64,000 nt of DNA from Anaerostipes sp. MSJ-23 (lineage in GTDB: Bacteria > Bacillota > Clostridia > Lachnospirales > Lachnospiraceae). Under the pieces are notes generated by a model, which searched no databases, was not told the DNA's origin, and saw only the letters and a program-made list of their open reading frames with translations. Shown piece by piece: positions 55,589 to 64,000 of this stretch (the stretch's first letter is position 1; each line of letters opens with the position of its first letter). The position numbers and the translations under genes were made by a program. The stretch covers positions 1 through 64,000 of the forward strand of contig NZ_JAHLPY010000001.1 in assembly GCF_018918155.1 (NCBI RefSeq), given 5' to 3'.

Positions 55589-56932
55589 ATGTCATTCACT
55601 CAAGAATATCAAAAAAAATTAACAACTGCTGATGAAGCGGTAAAAGTTGTAAAATCAGGAGATCGTCTGGAATACGGATGGTGTGTTACAACACCTGTTG
55701 CCTTAGACGAAGCTCTGGCAAAACGTATGCCTGATCTTGAAAATATTCAGATCCATGGTGGTATCGTCATGCGTCCGCTGGCAATTACTCAGATTGAAAA
55801 TCCAGCAGATCATTTTACATGGAATTCATGGCATATGGGCGGACTGGAAAGAAAATGGATCAACGAAGGTTTTTCTTTCTATGCACCAATCCGCTATTCT
55901 GAATTACCAGGATATTATCGTGACTATCTTCCAGCAACAGACGTTGTTATGATGCAGGTTGCACCAATGGACAAGCACGGATATTTCAATTTTGGTCCAA
56001 GTGCTTCTCATACAGCTGCTATGCTTGAAAAAGCAAAATGTGTTATCGTTGAAGTTAACGAAAACATGCCTCGATGCCTTGGAGGATTTGAAGAAGGAAT
56101 TCATATTTCTAAAGTTGATATGATCGTAGAAGGAACAAATCCTGCCATCGATGAATTAGGTGGCGGCGGTGCTGCAACAGAAGTCGATCAGGCTGTAGCA
56201 AAATTAATCGTAGATCAGATTCCTAACGGTGCATGTCTTCAGCTTGGAATCGGCGGAATGCCAAACGCTGTTGGATCTCTGATTGCAGAATCTGACTTAA
56301 AAGATCTTGGTGTTCATACAGAAATGTATGTAGACGCATTCGTTGATATTGCAAAAGCCGGAAAAATTACAGGTGCTCATAAGAATCTTGACCGTTATCG
56401 TCAAACTTATGCATTTGCAGCTGGTACAAAGAAACTGTATGATTATCTTGATGACAACCCTGAATGCATGAGTGCTCCTGTTGATTATACGAATAATATC
56501 GCAACAATTTCTGCTCTTGATAACTTCATCTCCATTAACAATGCCGTTGATGTTGACCTTTATGGACAGATCAGTGCAGAATCTTCAGGAATCCGTCAGA
56601 TCAGTGGTGCCGGCGGACAGCTCGATTTCGTTATGGGTGCATATCTTTCAAACGGTGGAAAGAGCTTTGTATGTCTGTCTTCTACTTTCACAAACAAGAA
56701 AGGAGAAACATTCTCAAGAATCCTTCCAACCTTACATGCAGGTTCCGCTGTAACAGATACTCGTGCAAATGCACATTATATTGTTACAGAATATGGCATG
56801 GCAAACATGAAAGGTCTTTCTTCATGGGAACGTGCGGAAGCACTGATCAATATTGCTCATCCAGACTTCAGAGATCAGCTGATCAAAGATGCAGAAGCTG
56901 CTCACATCTGGAGAAAATCAAATCGTCGATAG
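55589..56932 (+). CDS. but: butyryl-CoA:acetate CoA-transferase
   Basis: A 447-residue class I CoA-transferase closely resembling the But enzymes of Roseburia and Anaerostipes. It moves CoA from butyryl-CoA to acetate, giving butyrate and acetyl-CoA. The catalytic glutamate is expected at Glu245 in [11 protein letters not shown], and the oxyanion region [15 protein letters not shown] precedes it. GGAGG lies eight bases before the ATG. 4-hydroxybutyrate CoA-transferase is the close alternative, but the butyrate operon nearby favours But. It is followed by a strong terminator that overlaps the ldh ribosome binding site. Confidence 0.92.
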   Translation: MSFTQEYQKKLTTADEAVKVVKSGDRLEYGWCVTTPVALDEALAKRMPDLENIQIHGGIVMRPLAITQIENPADHFTWNSWHMGGLERKWINEGFSFYAPIRYSELPGYYRDYLPATDVVMMQVAPMDKHGYFNFGPSASHTAAMLEKAKCVIVEVNENMPRCLGGFEEGIHISKVDMIVEGTNPAIDELGGGGAATEVDQAVAKLIVDQIPNGACLQLGIGGMPNAVGSLIAESDLKDLGVHTEMYVDAFVDIAKAGKITGAHKNLDRYRQTYAFAAGTKKLYDYLDDNPECMSAPVDYTNNIATISALDNFISINNAVDVDLYGQISAESSGIRQISGAGGQLDFVMGAYLSNGGKSFVCLSSTFTNKKGETFSRILPTLHAGSAVTDTRANAHYIVTEYGMANMKGLSSWERAEALINIAHPDFRDQLIKDAEAAHIWRKSNRR

Positions 56933-56942
56933 ATTTTTGTAT

Positions 56943-56987
56943 AAAAAACCTCCTTTTCCGGATACTAAACGGAAAGGAGGTTTTTTT
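56943..56987 (+). terminator. terminator of but, containing the ldh ribosome binding site
   Basis: Bases 56943-56960 pair with 56970-56987 with one bulged base, followed by a run of T. The 3' arm contains AGGAGG (56975-56980), seven bases before the ldh ATG. A transcript reading through from but would hide the site in the stem. Confidence 0.85.
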
Positions 56988-57941
56988 ATGTTAAATATGA
57001 GAAAAGCTGCAATCATTGGATGTGGATTTGTCGGTTCTGCGACTGCTTTTAGTCTGATGCATCAAGGTCTTTTTACAGAACTTGTATTAATCGATGTCAA
57101 CCATGAAAAAGCAAAAGGAGAAGCCATGGATTTAAGCCACGGACGCCCTTATGTTGATACCGCAAAAATCTATGCAGGGTCTTATGATGATATTTCTGAC
57201 TGTTCCATGATTATTATCACTGCCGGAGCAAATCAGAAACCTGAAGAGACAAGACTAGATCTCGTCCAGAAAAATGTTGCAATCTTAAAAACAATCATAC
57301 CAGAAATTACAAAGCGAGGCTATGATGGCATTCTTCTTATCGTTTCCAATCCTGTTGATATTTTAACATATGCGGCTTATTGTCTCTCCGGGTTCGAACC
57401 AGGACGAGTTCTTGGTTCCGGTACTGTTCTTGACTCTGCACGCTTGCGTTATCTTTTAAGTGAACATTTAAAAGTTGATACAGAAAGCATCCACGCTTTT
57501 ATTATTGGAGAACATGGAGACAGTGAACTTGCTGTTTGGAGCAGTGCTCATGTTGCTGGAATTCCAATTCATGATTTTTGTGAATTTCGCGGACATTTTT
57601 GCCACCATGATGCCATGGAAAACATCTATCAAAACGTCCGTGAAAGTGCTTATGAAATTATTCACCGAAAAGGTGCTACTTACTATGGCATCGCAATGGC
57701 TGTCAATCATATCACAGAAAGCATGATCCGTGACAAAAATTCTGTTCTTCCGCTATCTACCCTTTTAACTGGACAATACGGACTTCAAAATCTTTACATG
57801 AGCGTACCAACCATTGTCAACCAAAATGGTGCCGGTCCAGTATTAGAACTCCCATTGAATGAACAAGAACAATCTCATTTACAGCAATCTGCACAAACAT
57901 TAAAAAAAGTAATTCAAACACTAGATATCCCTCAGAGATGA
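56988..57941 (+). CDS. ldh: L-lactate dehydrogenase
   Basis: A 317-residue NAD-dependent enzyme interconverting pyruvate and L-lactate. Rossmann start AAIIGCGFVGSATAFSLMHQ; the specificity loop TAGANQKPEETRLDLV has Gln83 at the lactate-determining position (LDH 102). The relay His is in GEHGDSELAVWS and Thr in KGATYYGIA. The ATG at 56988 has a perfectly placed AGGAGG, which is inside the upstream terminator hairpin; ATG 56997 is an alternative. It could support lactate formation or use, beside the butyrate genes. It converges with the NA37-type gene at a four-base gap. Confidence 0.94.
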   Translation: MLNMRKAAIIGCGFVGSATAFSLMHQGLFTELVLIDVNHEKAKGEAMDLSHGRPYVDTAKIYAGSYDDISDCSMIIITAGANQKPEETRLDLVQKNVAILKTIIPEITKRGYDGILLIVSNPVDILTYAAYCLSGFEPGRVLGSGTVLDSARLRYLLSEHLKVDTESIHAFIIGEHGDSELAVWSSAHVAGIPIHDFCEFRGHFCHHDAMENIYQNVRESAYEIIHRKGATYYGIAMAVNHITESMIRDKNSVLPLSTLLTGQYGLQNLYMSVPTIVNQNGAGPVLELPLNEQEQSHLQQSAQTLKKVIQTLDIPQR

Positions 57942-57946
57942 GGGAT
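57927..57946. repeat. hairpin shared by convergent ldh and NA37-type gene ends
   Basis: ATCCCTCA and TGAGGGAT are exact complements around four bases. The hairpin spans the ldh stop codon and reaches the last base of the opposite gene's stop. It may be a compact shared end signal; U-runs are weak. Confidence 0.5.
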
Positions 57947-58965
57947 TATCTTAATCTTACCTGTTCGATATTTTTGATAATGATTGTACTTGTACCACCA
58001 GGTTCTTCTATAATCTCAATATTATTCTTCGTATTATATTCTTCCATTGGAATTTTTATTTCAATTCCTGTATCCGTCTCAATCATTTGATATTCCAACT
58101 TCTTTACCGTATTTTCCTTTGCAACGGTAAAAGTATCATACTGCAGATCATATCGTTCAATTTTATCATCAAACTCTTGCTTTTTCCCCTGATGATTGCC
58201 AAACAATTTATCTCCAATCTCATTAATCTTAAACGCTTGATTCTCTTCAAATTCATTTCGAAGCTGACTTTTAATATCCATTCGCTTTTTAATTCCATCT
58301 TCCGGATAATGATTGTTAATATCATTAATAACTTTATTTAAAATTTGAAATTTCTTTTTCGGTGCCATATCGGCAGAACATTGAAGAAAACGTTCTGACA
58401 AATAATTCATTTTATCCCCATTTAGCATTTCATATTTCTTCTCAACAAGTTGTATTTTATATTCTGCAAGATCGATAATGACCGCTTCTGTTAACTTTGA
58501 AGAATCCGTCGGCATAACTCTCTGCTTTACAATATCATTTCCTTCGTGCTCATCTTGATGATGCACATAAGTCATTTTATAATTCATTTTCAACATAGCA
58601 AGATAAACAACACTTTGAAGCTGGAAAGTTACACACAAAAGATCCGCTGCTGGAATAGTAACACTATTACACATAATATCAAATAGACTTTCTCCAAGTA
58701 CTCTCGTTGCCTCAATAAAGCTGTCATCATCAGTTTCTTCCATCGTTTCTAGAAGGCTCAAAACTGGCGAAATGCTCCCATCAAATTTACATTTCTTTGT
58801 ATCATCACTCTCTAAAATTTTAAAAATATGCCCTCGCACAAATTCCATCAAATCCGGTCCCATCTCAAGAAGACTCCCAGAAAGACCAAGATATCCATTA
58901 TGGCTGTCTAATATATGTAAAATTCCCTTTCTGATGATAATATCATCTTTTTGTATATTTAACAT
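57946..58965 (-). CDS. nucleoid-associated protein homologue (NA37/YejK family)
   Basis: A 339-residue protein that resembles PF04245 (37-kDa nucleoid-associated protein, NdpA). Supporting features are the N-terminal DDIIIRKGILHILD and SGSLLEMGPDLMEFVRGHI block, and a charged C-terminal half. Family members bind DNA in bulk, though phage and plasmid homologues exist. Function here is unproven. GGAG precedes the ATG. A promoter TTGAAA/TAAAAT is at 58990-59018. Confidence 0.8.
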   Translation of the reverse strand: MLNIQKDDIIIRKGILHILDSHNGYLGLSGSLLEMGPDLMEFVRGHIFKILESDDTKKCKFDGSISPVLSLLETMEETDDDSFIEATRVLGESLFDIMCNSVTIPAADLLCVTFQLQSVVYLAMLKMNYKMTYVHHQDEHEGNDIVKQRVMPTDSSKLTEAVIIDLAEYKIQLVEKKYEMLNGDKMNYLSERFLQCSADMAPKKKFQILNKVINDINNHYPEDGIKKRMDIKSQLRNEFEENQAFKINEIGDKLFGNHQGKKQEFDDKIERYDLQYDTFTVAKENTVKKLEYQMIETDTGIEIKIPMEEYNTKNNIEIIEEPGGTSTIIIKNIEQVRLR

Positions 58966-58989
58966 TAAAACACTCCTTTCTTTCGCAAC

Positions 58990-59018
58990 ATTTTATCATT
59001 CAGACAATCATCTTTCAA
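58990..59018 (-). promoter_or_regulatory. promoter of the NA37-type gene
   Basis: Minus-strand TTGAAA (59013-59018) and TAAAAT (58990-58995) are 17 bases apart. Confidence 0.6.
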
Positions 59019-59079
59019 CTTACAATTTTTTCTTACATCCTCATATCACATTTGTATGATACCCTTTGTTTTTTCATAT

Positions 59080-59116
59080 AAAAAAACAAAGGTCTCACAG
59101 AGAGATCTGTGAGACC
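59080..59116 (-). terminator. terminator of the butyrate operon (after etfA)
   Basis: GGTCTCACAG and CTGTGAGACC are exact complements around six bases. On the minus strand TTTGTTTTTTT follows. Confidence 0.9.
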
Positions 59117-59141
59117 AAGGATTAAATTCTATAAAAGTTGA

Positions 59142-60176
59142 CTATTTTACAACAGCTTTTAACTTTTCTGTTAATGCTGGTACAATTTTATTTAAATCAC
59201 CAACAATACCGTAATCAGCTACATCAAAAATAGGAGCTGTTTCATCTTTGTTAATTGCAATGATGATGTCAGATTCTTCCATACCTGCAACGTGCTGGAT
59301 TGCTCCAGAAATACCGATTGCAAAGTATACATTTGGACGTACTGTTTTTCCTGTCTGTCCAACCTGAATGTCTCTTGGCTGCCATCCATTATCTACAACA
59401 GCACGAGAGCAGCTAACTTCTCCACCGAGAACTTCAGCTAATTCTTTTAACATTCCGAATCCTTCTTCTCCAACTCCACGTCCACCGGATACAAGGATCT
59501 TAGCATCCATGATATCTACAGTGTCTGTTACGGATTTCACAATGTCAACAATTTCAACATATTTGTTATCTGGAGTAAATCCAGGATTGTATTCAATAAC
59601 TTCTGCCTTTGCTCCTTCGATAGGATCAATCTTCTGCATAACACCTGGACGTACTGTTGCCATCTGAGGACGGTTGTCTGGGCAAGCGATTGTTGCGATC
59701 GTATTTCCACCGAATGCTGGACGAGTCATTAATAACTGATTGTGTTTCTGTTCTTTTCCTGGGATTGCTCTTAATGGGAAATCACCGATTTCAAGAACTG
59801 TACAGTCAGCTGTCAGACCTGTCTGAACACGTGCAGATACACGAGGTCCAAGGTCACGACCGATTGCTGTCGCACCAACTAACATGATCTCTGGTTTGTA
59901 TTCATTGATCACAGATGCTAATGCATGTGTATATGGTTCTGTTCTGTATTCTTTTAATTCTGGATCGTCAACTACGATAACTTTATCAGCACCGTATTTT
60001 GCAAGATCATCTACTAATCCTTTAACGTCAGAACCTACAAGAACAGCAGTTACGTCTGTATCTAAGTCTTTTGCTAAGTCTTTTGCTTTTCCAAGTAATT
60101 CGAATGCGATTCCGCTTAATTCGTTATCTACCTGCTGTGCAAAGACGTATACGCCTCTATATTCTTCTAAACCCAT
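59142..60176 (-). CDS. etfA: electron transfer flavoprotein, alpha subunit
   Basis: A 344-residue subunit of EtfAB that works with butyryl-CoA dehydrogenase. The C-terminal FAD domain includes VSGGRGVGEEGF, WQPRDIQVGQTGKTVRPNVY and GISGAIQHVAGME. In related anaerobes the complex bifurcates electrons from NADH to crotonyl-CoA and ferredoxin; this is inferred here. The ATG at 60176 follows a GTGGTG-type site. It is the last gene of the operon, 24 bases after etfB. Confidence 0.95.
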   Translation of the reverse strand: MGLEEYRGVYVFAQQVDNELSGIAFELLGKAKDLAKDLDTDVTAVLVGSDVKGLVDDLAKYGADKVIVVDDPELKEYRTEPYTHALASVINEYKPEIMLVGATAIGRDLGPRVSARVQTGLTADCTVLEIGDFPLRAIPGKEQKHNQLLMTRPAFGGNTIATIACPDNRPQMATVRPGVMQKIDPIEGAKAEVIEYNPGFTPDNKYVEIVDIVKSVTDTVDIMDAKILVSGGRGVGEEGFGMLKELAEVLGGEVSCSRAVVDNGWQPRDIQVGQTGKTVRPNVYFAIGISGAIQHVAGMEESDIIIAINKDETAPIFDVADYGIVGDLNKIVPALTEKLKAVVK

Positions 60177-60200
60177 TTTATTCACCACTTTTCCTTTTCA

Positions 60201-60983
60201 CTAAATTACATGTTTTTCAGCTAATTTATCCATGATATAATCTACTGCTTCTTCTGGATCAAGTGTAACTTTTTCTCCAGCACCTTTTCTTACTTTGTCA
60301 GATGCTTTTGCGATCTTAGTTGGAGATCCAGCAAGACCAAGGTTAGAATCCTCTACATCTTTAAGGTCTTTTCTTCCCCAAACAGTTACTTCTGCATCAT
60401 ATGCATCAAAAATTCCACCTGGAGTCATATATCTTGGCTCGTTTAATTCAGCTAATGCTGTAACTAAGCAAGGCATTTTAGCTTTTAAGATGTGGTATCT
60501 ATCTTCATACTGACGCTGTACAACTACGCTGTCACCGTCAATTTTAATGTCTTCTGCATAAGAGATAACTGGAATATCAAGATGTTCAGAAATCTGTGGT
60601 CCAACCTGAGCTGTATCACCATCGATAGCCTGACGTCCTGTGATGATCAGATCATAGTCAAGATTTCTTAATGCTCCAGCTAATGTAGTAGAAGTTGCCC
60701 ATGTGTCAGCTCCTCCTAATACTCTGTCAGTTACAAGGATACCTTTATCAGCACCCATTGCCATAGCTTCACGAAGAACTTCGTCAGCTTTTGGAAGTCC
60801 CATTGTAAGAACTGTAACTTCAGCTCCATATTCATCTTTAATTCTAAGTGCTGCTTCTAATCCAGCTTTGTCATCTGGGTTCATGATAGTAAGCATAGCA
60901 CCTCTGTCTAATGTACCATCTGGGTTGAATTTAACTCCACCTTTTGTATCTGGTACCTGTTTTACACAAACAACTATCTTCAC
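60201..60983 (-). CDS. etfB: electron transfer flavoprotein, beta subunit
   Basis: A 260-residue nucleotide-binding subunit. It opens MKIVVCVKQVPDTKGGVKFN and has the AEVTVLTMGLPKADEVLREA and GRQAIDGDTAQVGPQISEHL blocks typical of EtfB. It binds AMP or a second FAD in bifurcating types. It starts 13 bases after bcd and precedes etfA, the order etfB-etfA. Confidence 0.95.
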   Translation of the reverse strand: MKIVVCVKQVPDTKGGVKFNPDGTLDRGAMLTIMNPDDKAGLEAALRIKDEYGAEVTVLTMGLPKADEVLREAMAMGADKGILVTDRVLGGADTWATSTTLAGALRNLDYDLIITGRQAIDGDTAQVGPQISEHLDIPVISYAEDIKIDGDSVVVQRQYEDRYHILKAKMPCLVTALAELNEPRYMTPGGIFDAYDAEVTVWGRKDLKDVEDSNLGLAGSPTKIAKASDKVRKGAGEKVTLDPEEAVDYIMDKLAEKHVI

Positions 60984-60996
60984 GGTAAGTACCTCC

Positions 60997-62148
60997 CTAT
61001 TTCAATAAGTTTCCAGAAATAACCATACGCTGAACTTCAGATGTTCCTTCGTAGATTTCTGTGATCTTAGCATCGCGCATCATACGTTCTACATCATATT
61101 CTCTGATGTATCCGTAACCACCATGTAACTGAACAGCTTTTGTTGTTACTTCCATAGCAACTTCTGCTGCATATAATTTAGCCATAGCAGCTTCAACACT
61201 GTATACTTTCTGAGTAGCTTTAGCCATAGCAGCTTTGTATACTAACTGTTTTGCAGCTTCTACTTTTGTTGCCATATCAGCTAACTGGAACTGTGTATTC
61301 TGGAACTGTCCGATAGAACGTCCGAACTGTTTTCTTTCTTTTACATATTCGATTGTTCTTTCTAAAGCACCTTCTGCAAGTCCAAGAGCCTGAGAAGCGA
61401 TACCAATACGTCCTCCATCAAGAGTATGCATTGCGATACCGAAACCTTTACCCTGTTTTCCTAACAGATTTTCTTTTGGAATACGGCAGTCTTCAAAAAT
61501 TAATTCATATGTAGCTGATCCGCGGATACCCATTTTCTTTTCTTTTGTTCCGAATGTGAAACCTGGAGTTCCCTTTTCTACGATGAATGCAGAAATTTCT
61601 TTCATCTTTCTTCCGCGTTTTTCAACAACACCTGTTACTGCGATTACGATATAAACGTCTGCGTAGCTACCATTTGTAATGAAGCACTTAGATCCGTTTA
61701 ATACCCATTCGTCTCCGTCTAATACGGCTTTTGTCTGCTGTCCCTGTGCATCTGTACCAGCACCTGGTTCTGTCAGACCAAAAGCTCCTAATTTCTTACC
61801 AGATGCTAAATCTGGGATATATTTTTTCTTCTGTTCTTCTGTACCAAAAGTCTGGATTGGATCGATACAAAGAGATGTATGTGCAGAAACGATAACACCT
61901 GTTGTACCACAAACTTTTGATAATTCTTCAACACACATAACGTATGTTAATGGATCGCATCCCTGTCCACCATATTCTTTAGGAACTGGAATACCTAAGA
62001 ATCCTGCTTTAGCCATTTTTGCTACAGTTTCAACTGGGAACTGTTCGTTCTCGTCAACATCCTGTGCAAGAGGCTTAACTTCTTTTTCGGCAAACTCTTT
62101 AAAAAGAGTTCTTGCCATTTCATGTTTCTTACTTAATGTGAAATCCAT
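60997..62148 (-). CDS. bcd: butyryl-CoA dehydrogenase
   Basis: A 383-residue FAD acyl-CoA dehydrogenase that reduces crotonyl-CoA to butyryl-CoA. The FAD block is FGLTEPGAGTDAQGQQT (about residues 123-139), the substrate loop is QLHGGYGYIREYDVER, and the catalytic Glu is in EIYEGTSEVQRMV near residue 367. Length and context favour a short-chain, Etf-linked enzyme. An 88-base spacer with a perfect 12-base hairpin separates it from hbd. Confidence 0.95.
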   Translation of the reverse strand: MDFTLSKKHEMARTLFKEFAEKEVKPLAQDVDENEQFPVETVAKMAKAGFLGIPVPKEYGGQGCDPLTYVMCVEELSKVCGTTGVIVSAHTSLCIDPIQTFGTEEQKKKYIPDLASGKKLGAFGLTEPGAGTDAQGQQTKAVLDGDEWVLNGSKCFITNGSYADVYIVIAVTGVVEKRGRKMKEISAFIVEKGTPGFTFGTKEKKMGIRGSATYELIFEDCRIPKENLLGKQGKGFGIAMHTLDGGRIGIASQALGLAEGALERTIEYVKERKQFGRSIGQFQNTQFQLADMATKVEAAKQLVYKAAMAKATQKVYSVEAAMAKLYAAEVAMEVTTKAVQLHGGYGYIREYDVERMMRDAKITEIYEGTSEVQRMVISGNLLK

Positions 62149-62183
62149 TCTTTATTCCTCCATAAAAAAATGTATAAAGTAAT

Positions 62184-62223
62184 CCATCCGCATCCAGTCA
62201 TTCACCATTCCGGATGCGGATGG
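62184..62223 (-). repeat. intergenic hairpin between hbd and bcd
   Basis: CCATCCGCATCC (62184-62195) and GGATGCGGATGG (62212-62223) are exact complements around 16 bases. No U-run follows on the minus strand, so it is likely an mRNA processing or stabilising element rather than a terminator. Confidence 0.7.
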
Positions 62224-62236
62224 AGAGCTCTAACTT

Positions 62237-63076
62237 TTATTTGCTGTAATCGTAGAATCCTTTACCAGTTTTACATCCTAATAATCCTCCACGAACCATC
62301 TTTCTTAATAATGGATGTGGACGATATTTTGTATCACCAAATTCATTGTAAAGTACTTCCATGATTGCAAGGCAAACGTCTAATCCAATTAAATCACCTA
62401 AAGCTAAAGGTCCCATTGGATGGTTTGCTCCTAATTTCATAGCTGTATCAATACCTTCTACAGAAGCTACTCCATCAGCATAAATTCCGATTGCTTCGTT
62501 GATCATAGGGATTAAGATTCTGTTAACTACGAATCCAGCACCTTCTTCAACCTGTACAGGTGTTTTACCGATTTCTTCAGCGATTGCTTTGATCTTATCA
62601 ACAATTTCTTTTGGTGTGTTGATACCAGCGATAACTTCAACCAGTTTCATAACAGGAGCTGGGTTAAAGAAATGCATACCGATCATTGGACGATCAAGTC
62701 CTGCACCAATTTCTGTGATTGATAAAGAAGATGTATTTGTAGCAAAGATAGCATCTTTTTTACAGATATCCTGTAATTCTTTGAATGTCTGTTTTTTGAT
62801 TTCCATGTTTTCAATAGCTGCTTCTACGATTAAATCGCAGTCTGTACAGATATCTTTTACACCTGTTGTGATCTTTGCTAAGATAGCATCTACAGCTGCC
62901 TGTTCCATTTTTCCTCTTGCAACACGTTTTTCTAAACCTTTTGCGATTTTAGCTTTTCCGTTTGCTGCAAATTCTTCATTAATATCACATAAGCATACTT
63001 CATATCCTTCTGTCTGTGCAAATGCCTGTGCGATTCCGCTACCCATTGTTCCAGCGCCGATAACTCCAACTTTCAT
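62237..63076 (-). CDS. hbd: 3-hydroxybutyryl-CoA dehydrogenase
   Basis: A 279-residue enzyme that reduces acetoacetyl-CoA to 3-hydroxybutyryl-CoA. NAD site [19 protein letters not shown] at the start, catalytic His in [19 protein letters not shown] (about residue 135-150) and the C-terminal dimer domain with [20 protein letters not shown]. Length equals the clostridial Hbd. It lies between crt (100-base spacer with a hairpin) and bcd. Confidence 0.96.
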   Translation of the reverse strand: MKVGVIGAGTMGSGIAQAFAQTEGYEVCLCDINEEFAANGKAKIAKGLEKRVARGKMEQAAVDAILAKITTGVKDICTDCDLIVEAAIENMEIKKQTFKELQDICKKDAIFATNTSSLSITEIGAGLDRPMIGMHFFNPAPVMKLVEVIAGINTPKEIVDKIKAIAEEIGKTPVQVEEGAGFVVNRILIPMINEAIGIYADGVASVEGIDTAMKLGANHPMGPLALGDLIGLDVCLAIMEVLYNEFGDTKYRPHPLLRKMVRGGLLGCKTGKGFYDYSK

Positions 63077-63114
63077 TGTATTTCCTCCTAAAAATTTTAA
63101 GTAATATCATCTCG

Positions 63115-63142
63115 CTGCACACAGATTTTCATCTGTGCACAG
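63115..63142 (-). repeat. GAAA-tetraloop hairpin between crt and hbd
   Basis: On the minus strand CTGTGCACAGAT and ATCTGTGTGCAG pair over 12 positions, two of them G-U, around a GAAA loop. The two arms cannot pair fully on the plus strand, so the signal is specific to the crt-hbd mRNA. Confidence 0.65.
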
Positions 63143-63176
63143 GAGAAGATTGTTTTAACAAAATGAATTTATACGA

Positions 63177-63968
63177 TTATTTATTCTGGAAAGGAACCAC
63201 TTTGAGTTTCTTTGATTTATCTTTCTCAAGGAAGTTACCCATTCCTGCTTTCTGATCTTCTGTTTCGAAGCAGCTTCCGAAAGCTTTTTCTTCTACAACA
63301 ATCGCCTGGTCCATATCTACCTGAAGACCTTCGTTGATTGCTTTTTTACTTGCACGAACTGCGATTGGTGCGTTCTTTGCAATTTTAGAAGCTAATTTCT
63401 TTGCAGCATCCAGAAGTTCTTCCTGTGGATATACTGCATTAACAAGACCGATTCTATAAGCTTCATCTGCTTTAATGTTAAATGCTGTATAGATCATTTC
63501 TTTTGCTTTTCCAGCCCCAACCAGACGTGCAAGTCTCTGTGTTCCACCAAATCCTGGTGTAATTCCAAGACCTACTTCAGGCTGACCGAAAATAGCATTT
63601 TCAGCACACAGTCTAATATCACAGCTCATGGAGATTTCGCATCCTCCACCTAAAGCAAATCCATTGACTGCAGCAATAACAGGAATTGGGAATGTTTCGA
63701 TCTTACGGAATACATCGTTTCCTGTTTTACCGAAAGCTTCTCCTTCTGCTTTTGTTAATGTGCTCATTTCTCCGATATCAGCACCGGCAACAAAAGATTT
63801 ATCTCCTGCACCTGTCAGTACGACAGCTCTTGTTGCATCTAAATCGATGGCATCAAATGTTGCTTCGATTTCTTTTAATACTTCACTGTTTAATGCGTTT
63901 AACGCTTTTGGACGATTGATTGTAACGACACCTACGAATCCATCCTGTTCATATGTAACGAATTCCAT
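63177..63968 (-). CDS. crt: crotonase (3-hydroxybutyryl-CoA dehydratase)
   Basis: A 263-residue enoyl-CoA hydratase that dehydrates 3-hydroxybutyryl-CoA to crotonyl-CoA. The oxyanion blocks KSFVAGADIGEMSTL (about residue 58-72) and NGFALGGGCEISMSCDI (about 103-119) are present, and the two catalytic Glu lie in the second and in QPEVGLGITPGFGGTQRL. AAAGGAG lies eight bases before the ATG. It is the first butyrate gene in the window; thl is not seen and may lie beyond the right edge. Confidence 0.95.
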   Translation of the reverse strand: MEFVTYEQDGFVGVVTINRPKALNALNSEVLKEIEATFDAIDLDATRAVVLTGAGDKSFVAGADIGEMSTLTKAEGEAFGKTGNDVFRKIETFPIPVIAAVNGFALGGGCEISMSCDIRLCAENAIFGQPEVGLGITPGFGGTQRLARLVGAGKAKEMIYTAFNIKADEAYRIGLVNAVYPQEELLDAAKKLASKIAKNAPIAVRASKKAINEGLQVDMDQAIVVEEKAFGSCFETEDQKAGMGNFLEKDKSKKLKVVPFQNK

Positions 63969-64000
63969 CTTAGAATTCTCCTTTCATAAAGTATTCAGAT

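Noticed and set aside
57391-57400. GGTTCGAACC resembling a tRNA T-loop
   Set aside because: It lies within the ldh coding sequence (GFEPGRV region) and no acceptor or anticodon arms fit around it.

Overview
The window is an AT-rich chromosomal stretch from a butyrate-producing Firmicute of the Lachnospiraceae type. Three things point there. It carries a crt-hbd-bcd-etfB-etfA set together with a butyryl-CoA:acetate CoA-transferase. It has the clostridial order rplU-prp-rpmA-obgE-yhbY-nadD-yqeK-rsfS. Its ribosome binding sites are strong AGGAGG types with many short intrinsic terminators. An Anaerostipes-like species is my best guess, but this is inference and was not tested by any search. No CRISPR array, tRNA, rRNA, prophage or recognisable defence system is visible. 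The only mobile DNA is at the left edge.

Layout, left to right. 1-2408: an IS1182-like element cut by the window edge and interrupted by a complete IS150-type (IS3 family) element. 2427-5139 (minus): trpS and a nitroreductase, then two small envelope proteins. 5282-8366 (plus): argH and an unknown lipoprotein. 8402-12368 (minus): an MFS transporter coupled to an acyl-CoA ligase-like enzyme, then a C39-like peptidase. 12563-13673: a sigma-factor remnant and mscS. 13774-22763 (minus): a run of amino-acid genes, azlCD-leuB-ilvD-ilvB-serC-serA-asd. 22997-25181 (plus): a cell-wall amidase and lexA. 25224-31820 (minus): rsfS to rplU, an RNase G/E homologue and fabV. 31975-41403 (minus): an NlpC/P60 protein, then aconitase-like hydratase, nhaC, moxR, DUF58 and transglutaminase packed together, then a MraY-type transferase. 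41514-42969: thiE/thiM. 43105-44404: a cluster of small unknown proteins including a Cys/Gly-rich one. 44436-55388: a lactate/malate dehydrogenase homologue, acyl-ACP thioesterase, leuS, two L,D-transpeptidases, a glyoxalase-fold protein, an M18 aminopeptidase, a D,D-carboxypeptidase and mnmM. 55589-57941 (plus): the butyryl-CoA transferase and a typical L-lactate dehydrogenase. 57946-63968 (minus): a nucleoid-associated protein homologue and the butyrate operon.

How the genes fit together. Crt, Hbd, Bcd and EtfAB take 3-hydroxybutyryl-CoA to butyryl-CoA. The transferase exchanges the CoA with acetate to release butyrate. The adjacent lactate dehydrogenase links pyruvate and lactate to the same redox pool, and FabV is a further enoyl reductase. 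The amino-acid block covers parts of branched-chain, serine and aspartate-family synthesis. Several genes (two L,D-transpeptidases, D,D-carboxypeptidase, amidase, NlpC/P60, MraY type) serve the cell wall.

The most unusual features are regulatory. Promoters and ribosome binding sites are repeatedly built into the terminator of the preceding gene (trpS, mscS, ldh). Other candidates for a second look are a dehydrogenase with Arg at the lactate/malate specificity position, an aconitase-family enzyme in a mixed operon, and the Cys/Gly-rich small-protein cluster. I found no clearly new multi-gene system.
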